Below, piece after piece: positions 31,430-42,299 of a stretch of 64,000 bases of DNA (within the stretch, counting starts at the first letter, position 1; every line of letters begins with the position of its first letter). A program made the translations under genes and the position numbers. Origin of the DNA: Ceratotherium simum simum (taxonomy: Eukaryota > Chordata > Mammalia > Perissodactyla > Rhinocerotidae); NCBI RefSeq assembly GCF_000283155.1, contig NW_004454166.1, positions 11,681,874 to 11,745,873 on the forward strand, given 5' to 3'. Under the pieces are notes generated by a model, which was given only the letters and a program-made list of their open reading frames with translations, searched no databases and was not told the origin of the DNA.

Positions 31430-31920
31430 AACCAGGAAAGGACGAAGCTAGAGGAGCTGGCCAGAAGCCAATAGTGAAGGACCTTGCATGTCCTTTTGAG
31501 AAGTTTATCCTTTAATCCTCAAGACAAGGTGTTGCAACTTCAAGTGTCTATAGAGGCCAGGCAGGTCCAGGTGGGGATTGTGGCAAATCAGGATGTGAAC
31601 GCTGTCTCTATTATGCTTCCACTACTCAGCATCAGCCCATTAATGCTCTGCAGGAATTTAGACCCAACATGGCCAGATCTTCTAATTTTTCAAGAGAAAT
31701 CAGAATCCTGATTTCTGATTTTTTTTTTTCTGTGAAATTTCTGATTTTTAATGTGAAATGCCAAGGTTTAAATGTCAACATTTCAAGTTTTAAAACACTT
31801 TGCACTGGCAAATGAAGCATGGCTGCCAGTTTATAAGCCCTCTGCAACCAGTGGAAAGCCATTGGACAGTGTGAAGGCAGGAAGTGAGGTGCTCAGATAT
31901 AGCACAGTGCCATGAAAAAG
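31430..31920 (+). repeat. repeat X copy with unassigned insert
   Basis: 'agccaatagtgaaggacctt', 'tatcctttaatcctcaagac' and, at the right, 'cagtggaaagccattggaca' and 'gtgaaggcaggaagtgag' are repeat X. About 31600-31810 is different AT-rich DNA with a 'cctgatttctgatttttttt' run. Confidence 0.45.
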
Positions 31921-31924
31921 ATCT

Positions 31925-32599
31925 CCCCAATAAATGAGCTTTAGGGCCCTTTGATCTTGGGCCCTAAAGCAATTCAAACGTGCTGACAGGCTCTTACCCT
32001 GAGAATGCTACTCTTTCTCCATGAGGGATATTTTTTTTTTAAATCAGTTTTCAGTTCTAAAAATAGTGTTGGTGGATTTCTCCACTTCAGTCAGGTTCCC
32101 AGCCACTTTCTCTATTTCTGCTTCAAGCTGGGAGCTCTGAGTTCTTTTGGGTTTTATCAAATTATACACTGTGCAAAGGCATCCATTTCACCAACAGATG
32201 GACTTAATGTGCATGAAAATACATGCCTTTTAAAGAAACTAAATTAGTAGTTCCACTTCTTTCCCCTTTTATTAAAGACAGAGTTCTAGGAGAGCTCTCT
32301 GCTATAAAGTCAGACTGTACAGACATCAGCAAAATGAGATTTATTTGGATGGAAATCGGACGGAACATCAGACGGGTCCTTCACCACACTGAACCTGTAG
32401 GTTTCGAGCAGAGATTCGGAGGACGCTGGCCCCTAACTGGTGCTTTAAAAACAGAAGTGGGAGAGGAACGACGTTGAAATCTTCTAACTCTTTACGAGTT
32501 GGAGGTTCTCTTGAAAGGATGGATTGATGGCTTCGTTTGATGGTGGGCAAGATGGCGTCAAGATTATGGAAGCTGAATGAAGCAGGGGTGCAACCCAGG
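31925..32599. other. unique non-coding sequence
   Basis: No gene or repeat recognised. The palindromic 'agggccctttgatcttgggc' with 'cctaaa' at about 31942-31965 is a short imperfect hairpin. Confidence 0.45.
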
Positions 32600-32790
32600 A
32601 GCACTGGAACTGGAGTCAAAAGACCTAGATCCTAGTCCTAGCTTTGTCACTAACCCATTCTGTTGCGTCAGACAAGTCCCTTCTCCTCTCAGACTCTCTG
32701 ATTTCCCATGTAGAATGTTGAGGCAATAATCCTACTCTGTCTACCCTATGAGGTTATTATTCTTAGAGGAAGGGAAAAAGGGGCTATTGT
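32600..32790 (+). repeat. MIR SINE
   Basis: 'ctggagtcaaaagacctaga', 'tcctagtcctagctttgtca' and 'tgaggcaataatcctactct' follow MIR order. Confidence 0.75.
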
Positions 32791-32929
32791 GAAGGAAAGC
32801 ACCTTCTTTTCCATGCTTTATTCATGTATTTATTTATCATAATGATACAAACAATAGCATGAATGTATTCTAACTGTGGAATCTCAGTACATTGCTCTCT
32901 TCGGCTTCCCTTCTCTATGTGTATGTGTC

Positions 32930-33510
32930 TTTGATTTTTTTTTGGAAATTATGTACATATAATATAGACATTATGGTGATTTTTTTTGTCTTATAAATAG
33001 AATTATGCTATACATACTCTACAGTTTGGTTGTTTTACTGAGTAAAACGTTCTATGTCAGAATATACAAATCAGTCACATTCTTTTGGGTGGTTTCACAG
33101 CTGCCATAGTTTGGACACACCATGGTCCTTTTAAGCATTCCCTACTGATGGGTAATATGGTGCTTCCAATGTTTCATTGCTACCAGAAAATGCAGTGTAT
33201 ACCTCTTTGTAGCCATGTGAAACTATTTCCCGGGGGTAGGGATCAAGAACTAAAATTGCTTGATCAAAGAGAATGCACATTAAAATTTTATAGATATTGC
33301 CCTCAAAACAGTCTGCTGATGTGTTTTCCTGCAAGCAGTATTTAAGAGCATACCTTTTTCCCTTTCTCACTAATGCTAGATATTATTAGTCTTTTAATTT
33401 TTGCCAATTCGATGAGTGAAAAATGAAGTCTTGCTGTCATTTTAACTAGTACTCCCAGATAACTAGTAAGGTTGAGCAACTTTTCATATCTTTACTGGCC
33501 ATTTCTAAAG
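32930..33510 (-). mobile_element. L1-type LINE 3' UTR fragment
   Basis: 'atggtgcttccaatgtttca', 'actaaaattgcttgatcaaa', 'gcacattaaaattttataga' and 'taatttttgccaattcgatg' match an antisense old-L1 3' region. Different L1 type from the 2.8 kb copy. Confidence 0.7.
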
Positions 33511-33554
33511 ATAAGGTCCTTGCTATGTGTTAGAATAGCTAATTAAAACGATAG

Positions 33555-34125
33555 ATGTAGTAGAAAGCGTGGCGGCTGCGGGGGAGATGTTGGCTCAGGC
33601 TCTGACTCTTGCACTTACAAGCTTGGTGACTTTTGGCAACTTACCTCACTTTTCCAAGCCTCTGTGTTCTCTTCTGTAAAATGATGAAATACTGTTATCA
33701 ACTGAATGTTTGCGTCCTTTGAAATTCATATGTTGAAGTCCTGAACCCCAGTGTGATGGTATTTGCAGATGGGGCCTTTGGGAGGTAATTAGCATTAGAA
33801 GAAGTCATGAGGGTGGGGCTCCCATGATGGGATTAGTGCCCTTATAAGAAGAGACATGAGAGAGCTTGCTCACTCTCTCTGCTATGTGAGGACACAGTGA
33901 GAAGGCAGGAAGCCAGGAAGACAAATGTGTATCACCAGGAACCAAATTGTCCAGCACCTTGATCTTGGATTTCCCAGACTCCAGACTGTGAGAAATAACT
34001 TTCTGTTGTCTATGGTATTTTGTTATGGCAGCTGGAGCAGACTAACACATATACTGTCACTACGATGTCCTTCCCTGAGGACTGTCATGAGAATGAAATG
34101 TGAATGTGCATGCAAAGTCCTTTGT
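33555..34125 (+). repeat. MIR SINE split by an MLT1-like LTR
   Basis: Left part: 'gctctgactcttgcacttac' and 'gtgttctcttctgtaaaatg'; right part (34050-34125): 'actgtcatgagaatgaaatg' and 'tgcatgcaaagtcctttgtg'. The two parts are collinear across the LTR. Confidence 0.75.
33693..34049 (+). mobile_element. MLT1-like solo LTR inserted in MIR
   Basis: 'tgttatcaactgaatgtttg', 'aaattcatatgttgaagtcc', 'gatggggcctttgggaggta', 'agtgcccttataagaagaga', 'atgtgaggacacagtgagaa' and a terminal 'agactaacaca'. A 4 bp 'atac' sits on each side, consistent with a degraded short retroviral duplication. Confidence 0.9.
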
Positions 34126-34127
34126 GA

Positions 34128-34547
34128 TAGTGTACTAGTCTGGGTTCTCCAAAGAAACAGAACTAATTGAGGATATATATAATTAGGAATTGGCTCATGC
34201 AGTTATGGAGGCTGAGAAGTCCCAAGAGCTGCAGTAGGTAAGCTAGAGACCCAGGAGAGCTGATGGTGTAAATTTCAGCCTTAGTCTGAGTCCAAAGGCA
34301 GGAGGGTACCAATGTCCTAGCTCAAAGACACTCAGGGAGGGAGCATGAATTCTCCTTTACTCTTTTATTCAGGCCTTCAATGGATTGGATGAGGCCCACC
34401 TACATTAGCGAGGGCAATCTGCTTTACTCAGTCTACCAATTCAAATGTTACTCTCATCCAGAAACACCCTCACAGACACCCCCAGAATAATGTTTAACCA
34501 AATATCTGAGCACCCCAGTCAAGTTAACACATAAAATGAACCATCAT
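34128..34547 (-). mobile_element. TG...CA LTR-like repeat
   Basis: Antisense copy of the family at 7729-8655: 'gggttctccaaagaaacaga', 'aaggaattggctcatg'-like text, 'gagacccaggagagctgatg', 'gattggatgaggcccaccta', 'gtttaaccaaatatctgagc'. It lies directly beside the MIR/MLT1 nest. Confidence 0.7.
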
Positions 34548-34549
34548 GA

Positions 34550-35364
34550 ACAGTCCAGACAAAGATAGGGATTTTTTGTTTAATCTACTCTGTTGGAGAA
34601 AGAGCAATTGCTAATCTTGACCGCCGTCTCTTTCTCTCCCTATTGAGTATGTATGGATATTCAGTGACTGAGTAGCTAAGAAAAAGGTGCATTTCCATTA
34701 AAAAATTAAATCAAGTATTTTGCCTTATCTTTATTGGTGGAGATTATTATTTTTATGGGAAGAAGATTTAAGATGGCTTTGGATAAAGTCTCTAGATTTG
34801 AGCGCCCACAGCAGGTGGGCATATCCATTGAGTCAGTTATATAAAAAAAATCTCCTGGGAAGAGAGTTTTCTAGAGAGGTTTTTGGCACCTCTGCCCCTC
34901 AAGCTGGAGGGAAATAGAACAGCCTTCCAGGTTGGCACTGGGTCTGTTCTTCCAGATAGCCTTTCTCCTCAGGCTGGTGGGCTGAATTGGACAGGGAGGA
35001 GGACTGCACACACCACACCCTGGGCAGCCTCATTTCTGGTTGATGGAATCTGCCTGAGCACCCAAAGCTGCTGGCAAATGGGTGCTCTTCTCTAAGCCTG
35101 GTGCCCCAGTACACAAAATGGGAGGTTGGATTCTGTGATCTTGAAGGGCTCTTTCAGCCTGGAAAGTCTGGGATAGAAGAACTTTTTCAGCCCTCTTCCA
35201 GCTCTGACTCCCTGGCCTGAGGATCTCAGGTCTGAAAAGTCCCATGTTTCTCAGAGTCAGGCTAAGAATCCCTGAAGGAGGGTGTGCTTAGCTGTCTTTT
35301 CGGTGGGGAGTCAGTGTGCACCTTGGCTCCCTGAAAGGAGGGGTGACATGAAGGGGGATGCTGA
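34550..35364. other. unique sequence with a MIR3-like scrap
   Basis: No gene. 'gggaggttggattctgtgat', then 'cttgaagggctctttcagcc' (about 35120-35160), resembles MIR3. Opposing short frames at 34883-35245 are not convincing. Confidence 0.4.
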
Positions 35365-35575
35365 CATTGAATATAGCACTTCCTTTGGGCTAGGCATTGT
35401 GTACGGGCCTCCCACGTGCCCCCCAGTTGGCTCTCACAACAACCCTATGAGGCAGACACTCTTGTTAATCCTGTCTCATAAATGATGAAGGCACTGCACA
35501 GTTAAGTAACTCATCCAAGCAACTAATAAGGGGGAAGGTTCAAATTCAGCACCTCTCTTTTGTGGCTCATCTTTT
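35365..35575 (-). repeat. MIR SINE
   Basis: 'gggctaggcattgtgtacgg', 'ctcacaacaaccctatgagg' and 'taagtaactcatccaagcaa' in antisense order. Confidence 0.8.
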
Positions 35576-35869
35576 CCGCTGGGGCTGCGGATACATGGGC
35601 AAAGTTGGGCAGACATCCCAAAGGTGTCTACTAAAGCCCGGCACGGTATTCAACAAACGGCACCGACTGTTATGACTATAGGGGAGCTCTAGGGATGCAG
35701 AGGGGGCTGACTGAGGAAGGACCAGGGAGCAGGTCTTGTTTCTCTGTACATCCTGCTTAATGAGTCAGGTTAGGTGACTATGGTAGCAGTGGAGGTCTCT
35801 GGGCTGTCAGGGTAGGAGAGGATTTGGGTGAAATGTCCTAAAGTCAGGCTGCTTTCCTAAGCACATCAG

Positions 35870-36130
35870 TGAACGATCTCTTAGCGTGACTTCCCGCTTT
35901 ATCCCAACTTCCCCTGGCCTAGTTCAGGTCCTCATGAGCTCTTGCTTCCTAAACCACCTCCAGGTTTACTCTCCAGCCAAAGCATCACCTGCATCTACTG
36001 CCAGATTTATCTCCCATTGATGGGCTCAGATGGTAGAACTGCTCATCTCAAGAACTTTCCAGGCCTGCATGATCGGGCTCAGACATAGTTTTCCCACCTT
36101 TTTGGTTTGGGTCCTTTAAGCATCTTATGC
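35870..36130 (+). repeat. L2 LINE 3' region
   Basis: 'cctggcctagttcaggtcct', 'ctaaaccacctccaggttta' and 'atctactgccagatttatct' match the L2 portion upstream of its 3' UTR. Confidence 0.65.
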
Positions 36131-36144
36131 TACAAATCAGGCCA

Positions 36145-36275
36145 TTCATTCATTCTTCAGACCTTTGTTGATGACCACCTACTATGTGCCAGCATTTTGT
36201 TGATCACTTGGGACACAAAGTCAAACAAGACATTGTCCCTGTGCTGGGAGCTCACTGCTTTGTAGCCTTTTTTTT
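36145..36275 (+). repeat. repeat X, 5' end
   Basis: 'gatgaccacctactatgtgc', 'acattgtccctgtgctggga' and 'gctcactgctttgtagc', ended by a T(18) run. Confidence 0.55.
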
Positions 36276-36394
36276 TTTTTTTTTCCTACTAATGCACCTT
36301 TGGCACAGTGTCCTGGAAGTCCCCTTCCAGAAACAAAGTATGGGTACAACATCCTATTGGCTCCTGGTTATATCTCTGTTCTGGAAACTCTCCT

Positions 36395-36570
36395 AACACT
36401 CTCCCTTCTCTCATGCTAGCTTGTTGACTTTCTCACTTGCCCTCCATCCTGAAAGCTCCTCTGGGCTGGGAGGTTATCTTATTCGTCTTTGCCATTCTCA
36501 AAGGGCTTAGGATTAGGCCTGTCAGACAGCAGCAGAAATCCATAATGATTTCCTGAATCCTACCGATATG
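36395..36570 (+). repeat. L2 LINE 3' region
   Basis: 'cctccatcctgaaagctcct', 'ctgggctgggaggttatctt' and 'agaaatccataatgatttcc'; diverged. Confidence 0.5.
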
Positions 36571-36644
36571 GAGGTGATGTTCGACTAAGTGGTTGAGTGG
36601 ATTTCCTCCTCTGAATTTAAACAAATGAGATCTTAGAGCAGTGG

Positions 36645-36800
36645 CTCTAAGCAGTTCCCAAACTGGGGCTGTACATAGAATCACCTCTGGAAAGCTTTTA
36701 AAACTCTCAATGTCCAGGACACCCCCCAGACTGACTGAGTCAGAACCGTGGAGGGTGAGATCAGGCATCCCTACCTTGTAAACCTCCTCAGTTCCTTCTA
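36645..36800. mobile_element. MER5-like hAT fossil
   Basis: 'gcagttcccaaactggggct', 'acatagaatcacctctggaa' and 'agcttttaaaactctcaatg' match the terminal half of a MER5/MER-type hAT non-autonomous element. Confidence 0.6.
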
Positions 36801-36935
36801 ACATGCAGCCACGTTTGCAAACAACGGCCTTAGAGGTTAGGTTTGTTCTTCTCCAGGCTATGGGTTATCAGCCGAGGGGATTTTGTGCACTGGCAATAAT
36901 AGATGTCAATATATGTATATAATATATATGAAATG

Positions 36936-37969
36936 ATGTCCTTAGAAGGAACACTTGGTAGTTTTACAAAGAAGAGTCAACTCATAAGAGCAAGAGGGAC
37001 TTTACTGCAGTGCAAAGTCCAAAAGTTGTATTCAGATATGACGCCTTAACCTGAAGGAGAACAATATTTGGCAGAACAAGGCTGTAAAAATTTACCAGCA
37101 AGCAAGTAAATAAAGAACCGAGGCATTATAGAGCACATGGCCATAAAGAAATATTGGCCCATTTGTCTTTTGCCGAATACTAGCCCCCAAACCAACACTG
37201 CCGTTAATCCATCACTATCTGGAGAAGCTGGCCTGGGCGGCTGGTCACTGATTAGACTGTGCAAAAAGCCATCAGCCGGCTGTTGAGCCAGAAGGTAGTT
37301 AGAAGAGGGTGGAGAGGAGGAAGAAGGAAGATTGCTTCTAGTAAAATCCTGCTCTGCCTCCCTCGAAGTGACTGGATTCATTTAGAAAGAGGAGCAAACT
37401 CCTATGTGGAATCACTGAAATCACATTCTATATTTGTTAACATTCGAAATTTATATTCGTAGTTTGGAAACCAAACTAAGTGGTTGGCTAAAACTTATGA
37501 CAAGGCTAGTTGGTTCTACAAAGCAAGTTCTGCTTGTAATAAAAAGCATAGTCTCTTAGCACAGTCAGCACCCCTGTCCCCCCAGTTTATTCAGGTGTAG
37601 AAGTAACACACTTACCTTGCACTTGCTTTGAGCCTCACTGAACTCCCACACATTGTGGGTCCACCAGAATTGTGGACTCATGACACATGACTATTGTGAA
37701 CAGGCAGCAAGGAATGGCGGGTACACATGTTACTCATATCTCTTCTGCTCACCTGCCCATTCCCATGTTCCATCAGATTTTACTTACAAACACATGTTCA
37801 AAGATAAAATGATTACTAATTTCAGGATGGTGCCAACATAGCATTAAACCAAACATGGAGCCCTTCTGAGTACAACCACACAGGTTGCACACCCAGGAAG
37901 GTAGCCCTGGGTTCAGGGAAGGGAAATGCACTGCCAATGACGGGCAGAATAGTACAAGCTCTCAGGAAG
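36936..37969. other. unique non-coding sequence
   Basis: Preceded by a short (TA)n run at 36908-36930. No repeat recognised over about 1 kb, which is unusual for this window; no exon seen. 37259-37381 has opposing 67- and 111-codon frames with no family. Confidence 0.45.
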
Positions 37970-38330
37970 CGTTTGGCAATTGGTGTGATGTTCATACCTA
38001 ATAGACCTACAATTCCCTTTCTGGGGATATATCATAATGCCATCATCGTGAAGGTTTCTAAAAAGCTTTATTTACAAAGCTGTTCATTACAGAATTACAT
38101 AGAGCCATGAACAACTAGATACAACCTAACTATGTAACAGAAAAAGAATGATTAATGAGCATTTCCTTGATGGAGTATTATGCACCCAGTAAAGCCCATG
38201 GAGATGACTTCAAAGCATGGGAAAATGTGTCTGCTTAAATGCTAAGTGGAAAAACAAAAAGATTACATGCTGTGTGCTATGATTCCATATATATTTCCAA
38301 CTACATGTTAGTCAAATGTTTTACAGTCTC
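37970..38330 (+). mobile_element. L1-type LINE, ORF2 3' fragment
   Basis: 'tggcaattggtgtgatgttc', 'tggagtattatgcacccagt', 'ggaaaatgtgtctgcttaaa' and 'gctaagtggaaaaacaaaaa' correspond to the segment downstream of that seen at 23030-23515. Confidence 0.75.
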
Positions 38331-38734
38331 TCAGTGGTAGATTATGGGCACTTTTCTTTATTCTATTTTCCATTCATTCCAAATTTCATTTGATGAAGAT
38401 TTATTCCTTAATTCTGTTTTGTCTACTTGTTGCAGCCTAATTTTTCTGAGGGTCCATGTGACTTCAGGGCTTCAGGGTAGTGATGCAACAGCTGTCAGGC
38501 AATTTTGTGTGTTTTATACAGTTCAAAGCACGTGGCAGTCTCAGCCTCTTCCTCAAAAGAGCATGGTTCCTATTAAGTGACTTGGCAGAGGAGACTGAGA
38601 AACAGGTCAAGAAGGTTTTTTGAGGAGGGAACATGTTTTTTTCTGCCTGGATTTTCATTGGTCTGTATTAGAGTAGAGTTCGTTGAAAGTACTTTACGAT
38701 GGCTTTTCTGAACTGAGAGTAGCCTGGGTGTTAC
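38331..38734. other. unique non-coding sequence
   Basis: No gene or repeat recognised. Confidence 0.4.
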
Positions 38735-38900
38735 ATGAAGCTGTGGAATTGAGACTCAAAAGGGCCTGGGTTTGAATCCAGCTCCATTTCTTACTAGCTG
38801 TGTGATTTCTGAACCTCAGTCACTGCAGCTACAAAAGGGAATGGTACCCCTCTGTAAGAGGGCAGCTGAGAGGATGCCATTAGAACACTGAACTAGATGC
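38735..38900 (+). repeat. MIR SINE
   Basis: 'gggcctgggtttgaatccag', 'cttactagctgtgtgatttc' and 'gcagctacaaaagggaatgg'. Confidence 0.8.
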
Positions 38901-38989
38901 TGTGTGCACAAGACCTGTCCTGGGAAAATCATTCTGTGAAATGTTGGTTGTTGGTCCACCACAAAGCCTCATACCCCATATTCCTCTAG

Positions 38990-39221
38990 GGGATTAGATG
39001 GCCAAGGTTTGGCAATTGAGATGGCAAATTAGTTTCCAAATATATTGTTTCCAGTAAAATTATCTTTTCAAAACAGTTTATGGTGTTTCATGTCTCACAA
39101 ACCACAGAGTTTATTTTTCATCATTTTTATAGCTTCACAAAAAGTGCTCTTTTTCATGTATTTAAAGTATTCCAAGGAAAATAAAAGAAGTTTCTGTCAT
39201 GGTCAAAAAAAAAAAAAAAAA
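38990..39221 (+). pseudogene. possible retrocopy 3' UTR with poly(A)
   Basis: A canonical AATAAA signal (39180-39185) is followed 19 nt later by an uninterrupted A(17) run (39205-39221), exactly the spacing of a mature polyadenylated transcript. The upstream AT-rich sequence is not a repeat I know. I found no clear flanking duplication and no coding body, so the 5' limit is arbitrary. Alternatives are a chance A-run or the tail of an unrecognised SINE. Confidence 0.35.
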
Positions 39222-39329
39222 GACTTTTTCCTCTGAATTTTAGAGGTGGCCAAACCTAATGACTAGCATAAGACAAAAGCAATTAGAAAACTTTTATTAA
39301 ACACCGTAATAAGAGTAAGTCATAATTCT

Positions 39330-39560
39330 GGTATTCTGCATTCATTCCTTCATACACTCAGTAGGCATCTGCTGAGTGCCTGGAACTGTGGATAGAAAGA
39401 TGAATAAAGTACAATGTCTCTGCCTACCCTCCCCTGCACCTCTTTTTCCAGGAGGCAGGCTTGCAAACTAACAATTACACTACTCTGTACACAAAGGATG
39501 TGGGGGCCACGGTTGGGGGCACAAACTCTGGCTGAAGGAGTAGAGGATGGCTTCCCATAG
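39330..39560 (+). repeat. repeat X, 5' part
   Basis: 'ttcattccttcatacactca', 'catctgctgagtgcctggaa', 'gcttgcaaactaacaattac' and 'agaggatggcttcccatagg' in order. Confidence 0.6.
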
Positions 39561-39889
39561 GAGGGACCTTCACCCTCCCAAAGCCCTTCAGGGCTCTGGC
39601 GCCTATACCATCCCCATCACGGTGTAGTATACAGGTTGGTCAGCAAGGACAGGTAATCCAAAGATGCTCCTCTCACCGCTGTCAGCACTAAGGCCTAAGG
39701 CTTAGTCAAGAGGTGAAATGAAACCAATATCAAAAGGAAGGCTGCAACTTCCAACTCCCTGTGTGCCCATCATAAGTGAGAACAGCCTTTGGCAAATGTA
39801 CTAATGGCTTCCCCAGGTCACAGAAATAAGGCCCTTGCTTGTGAGTAGTTATCTTTAAGAGACCCAGTGGGTGACAGGAGTAGCCTTTT
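39561..39889. other. unique non-coding sequence
   Basis: No gene or repeat recognised. Confidence 0.4.
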
Positions 39890-40050
39890 TCTGATCACCT
39901 GGATCAGAATCATCTGTAGATGCTTGTTAAAAAGCAAATTCCTGTTCTCCACAGCAGAGAAACTAAGTCAGAATCTCTGGGAGTGGGACCTGGTAATACG
40001 TTTTTGACCAAATCCCTGGTCATTCTTGCACATCACCTAATATTTAAGAA
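39890..40050. mobile_element. MER5-like hAT fossil
   Basis: 'ggatcagaatcatctgtaga', 'tgcttgttaaaaagcaaatt', 'cagaatctctgggagtggga' and 'aagaatcaca' match the MER5 class. Abuts a MIR on its right. Confidence 0.7.
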
Positions 40051-40054
40051 TCAC

Positions 40055-40265
40055 AGTTGTAAGAGATAGAACATGTAGCTCAAAGTCGATGGTCATGGTT
40101 CTACGATGTGGGCAAGTCACTGTACCTCTTTAGCTTCAGCATCCACGTCTTTAGAATGCAGCATGAGACTAATATTTCCCTTGCAGTGTGGCTGTGAGAC
40201 TGAAATAAACGATGTGGGTGATCTCACCTCGCAATGATAAAATGCCTCACAGTGCTTAGGCTTCC
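40055..40265 (+). repeat. MIR SINE
   Basis: 'gtgggcaagtcactgtacct', 'gcagtgtggctgtgagactg' and 'aaataaacgatgtgggtgat'. Confidence 0.75.
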
Positions 40266-40559
40266 TTATTACTTCTCAGGCCAGTGCATTCTCTTTTCAA
40301 AGAGCTCTTAACTAAATGAAAGTCCTTTTATAAATTTGTTGTGGGGGAGAGGTGTGGAATAGTTTTTGATATATTCTAGTCCTAGTTCTAGCTTTGAAGA
40401 TACTGGTAACATAATCAATTTGCACTGAATAAAATGTGTTTTGGAAATACAATGATAAAGAATGCCTTGGATTTTTTTGTGAGTCTAGTTTAGGAAGAGA
40501 CATGTAAACAAATAATTTCAATGCAATTTGAAAATAATGATAAAGGTCATAATAAAAAT

Positions 40560-40810
40560 ATTAAAATTAATAATGATGATCATAATTAACATTTTTTGAG
40601 CATTACTATGTGCTGTGAACTCTGCTGAGTGTTCATATTTTCTCTTTTAAGGCTCATTATTACGCTATAAGATGAGCATTATTACCTGAACTTTACAGGT
40701 AATGAAACTGCAGCTGAAGGAGGGGAAATGACTTGCCCAAGGGCATACAGTCAGAAGTAGAAGAGTTCAGATTCAAGTCCAAGTCTGCCTGATTCTAAAG
40801 TTCCCCTTTT
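40560..40810 (-). repeat. MIR SINE
   Basis: 'ttgagcattactatgtgctg', 'tttacaggtaatgaaactgc', 'tgacttgcccaagggcatac' and 'attcaagtccaagtctgcct'; near full length. Confidence 0.87.
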
Positions 40811-40980
40811 TCTATTGGCCTACAGAGTCTCCAGAAAACGAGCAGGTTTGCATTCACAAAGTGTCAGACCTAACTCAGTCTGAAGTCCCTAGGCTAAAAG
40901 GTGCCTTAAAGCAGTAACTTTCAAACTCTTGACAGCAGACAACAGCGGCAAATTGATCTTACATCATGACCCAATGAACA

Positions 40981-41028
40981 TACACACGCACACACACGCA
41001 CATAGAAGTATGCGTGCGTGTGTGTGTA
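40981..41028. repeat. alternating purine-pyrimidine inverted tract (Z-DNA-prone)
   Basis: A (CA/CG)n arm (40981-41004), a GAAG spacer (41005-41008) and a (TG/CG)n arm (41009-41028). The last 20 bases of the left arm pair with the right arm at 15 of 20 positions. Both arms alternate purine and pyrimidine and include CpG steps. Confidence 0.85.
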
Positions 41029-41077
41029 TGTATGTATCTGTCATTAAACAATACTTATCTTTACTCTGATAGTTTTG

Positions 41078-41118
41078 TTCCTTTTCTTTTCTTTCTTTTT
41101 CTTTTTTCTTTTTTTTTT
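41078..41118 (+). repeat. polypyrimidine (CTTTT)n tract
   Basis: 41 bases without a purine, CTTTT/CTTTC-like units ending in a T run. Confidence 0.9.
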
Positions 41119-41328
41119 AATGCTTATGGTGGCCTTGTTGATGTATTTGCTAATGAGTCTGACCTATGGTTTGAAAACCTCACCTTAAGGTATAGTGAGA
41201 CCAGGCTTCTCTTTCATAGATGTGAGGACTATGGCCGAGAGAGGGAGAGCAATCTGAAAAAGATCTCATCAGTAGTAATAAGCAAGAAAAGTGGCTTACA
41301 ACTCAGGCCACCAAACTGCTAGTCTAGA

Positions 41329-41350
41329 TTTTTTTGTTGTTGTTGTTGTT
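41329..41350 (+). repeat. (TTG)n microsatellite
   Basis: Five or more TTG units after a T-run. Confidence 0.9.
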
Positions 41351-41384
41351 AATAGGATCACCATTCTAAAATGGCAGTCCTACT

Positions 41385-41610
41385 AACAGAAAGGGCAATC
41401 ATTTTGTGGTCTAACCACCCTAGATTCAAATCTGAACTCCACCTTATCTAGCTGCGTGACTTGAGCTGTAACGTCACCTCTGAGTCTATTTCTCCTTCTG
41501 CAAAAGGGGGGTAACGATACCTATCAGGAGTATTGTGAAGACGAATTGATATTAAGGCCCAGTGCCTGTCACACATTATGTGCTCAACATGGCGGTAACT
41601 GGGTGAGCCT
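41385..41610 (+). repeat. MIR SINE
   Basis: 'cctagattcaaatctgaact', 'atctagctgcgtgacttgag' and 'cagtgcctgtcacacattat', followed by 'gtgctcaacatgg'. Confidence 0.82.
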
Positions 41611-41729
41611 TTAAGTGGTGGATGATGAAGGCTGAGAGTCATTGTAACATGGGCATTAATGTAACCTCATGTATTTCCAGAATCCAGTGCAACCTAAGGG
41701 TCTTAGATGCAGAGATAACATTTGTATAT

Positions 41730-42290
41730 GTTAGTGTGGTATAGTGGGGAAAATGTTGGCTTTAGAGCCAAATAGACATGACTAAAAATCCCAGTTCTAG
41801 AATTTTCTAATCTCAATGAGTCTTAGTTTCCTCATCTGTAAACAGAGATATTAAAATCTCCTTCAAAAAGGTATTGTGGGGATTCACTGAGATATTTTCT
41901 TCTTCCCTCCTAATCCAACTTAGAAATTTTATGTCTCTTTGGATTTTATTTTACTTTTTTATTATGAAAAATCTCAAACACATGTAAGTTAAAAGCATAG
42001 TAAAATGACTCCTGATGTATCCATTCCCAAATTTCCAGCCTTCAGATGACACCACAGCCTCACGAGAGGCCCTGAGTCAGCGGCACCCCGCTAAGCCACA
42101 TCCACATTCCTGACCTGCAGAAACCAGAATAACAAATGCTTATTGCTTAAGGTTGCTAAGTCTTGTTACTGATTTGTTGCTCAGCAACAGAAAACTAATA
42201 CAAGACTGGAAAATGACATTTATTAAAGCATCTAGCTCAGTGCTTCATACAGAGTAAGCGCTCAATAAATATGAACTTGTTATATGTGGA
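41730..42290 (+). repeat. MIR SINE split by L1 and LTR fragments
   Basis: Left part (41730-41895): 'gtggtatagtggggaaaatg', 'gtttcctcatctgtaaacag', 'ggtattgtggggattcactg'. Right part (42210-42290): 'ctcagtgcttcatacagagt' and 'aagcgctcaataaatatgaa'. The two parts form one MIR with a roughly 310 bp insert. Confidence 0.75.
41915..42205. mobile_element. L1 scrap plus LTR 3' end inside a MIR
   Basis: 41940-42040 has 'ttattatgaaaaatctcaaa' with 'cacatgtaagttaaaagcat' (antisense old-L1 3' phrase). 42045-42205 ends 'acagaaaactaataca', a MaLR-like LTR 3' end with 'gacctgcagaaaccagaata'. The pair occupies the gap in the MIR. Confidence 0.55.
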
Positions 42291-42299
42291 AGCAGCCAC

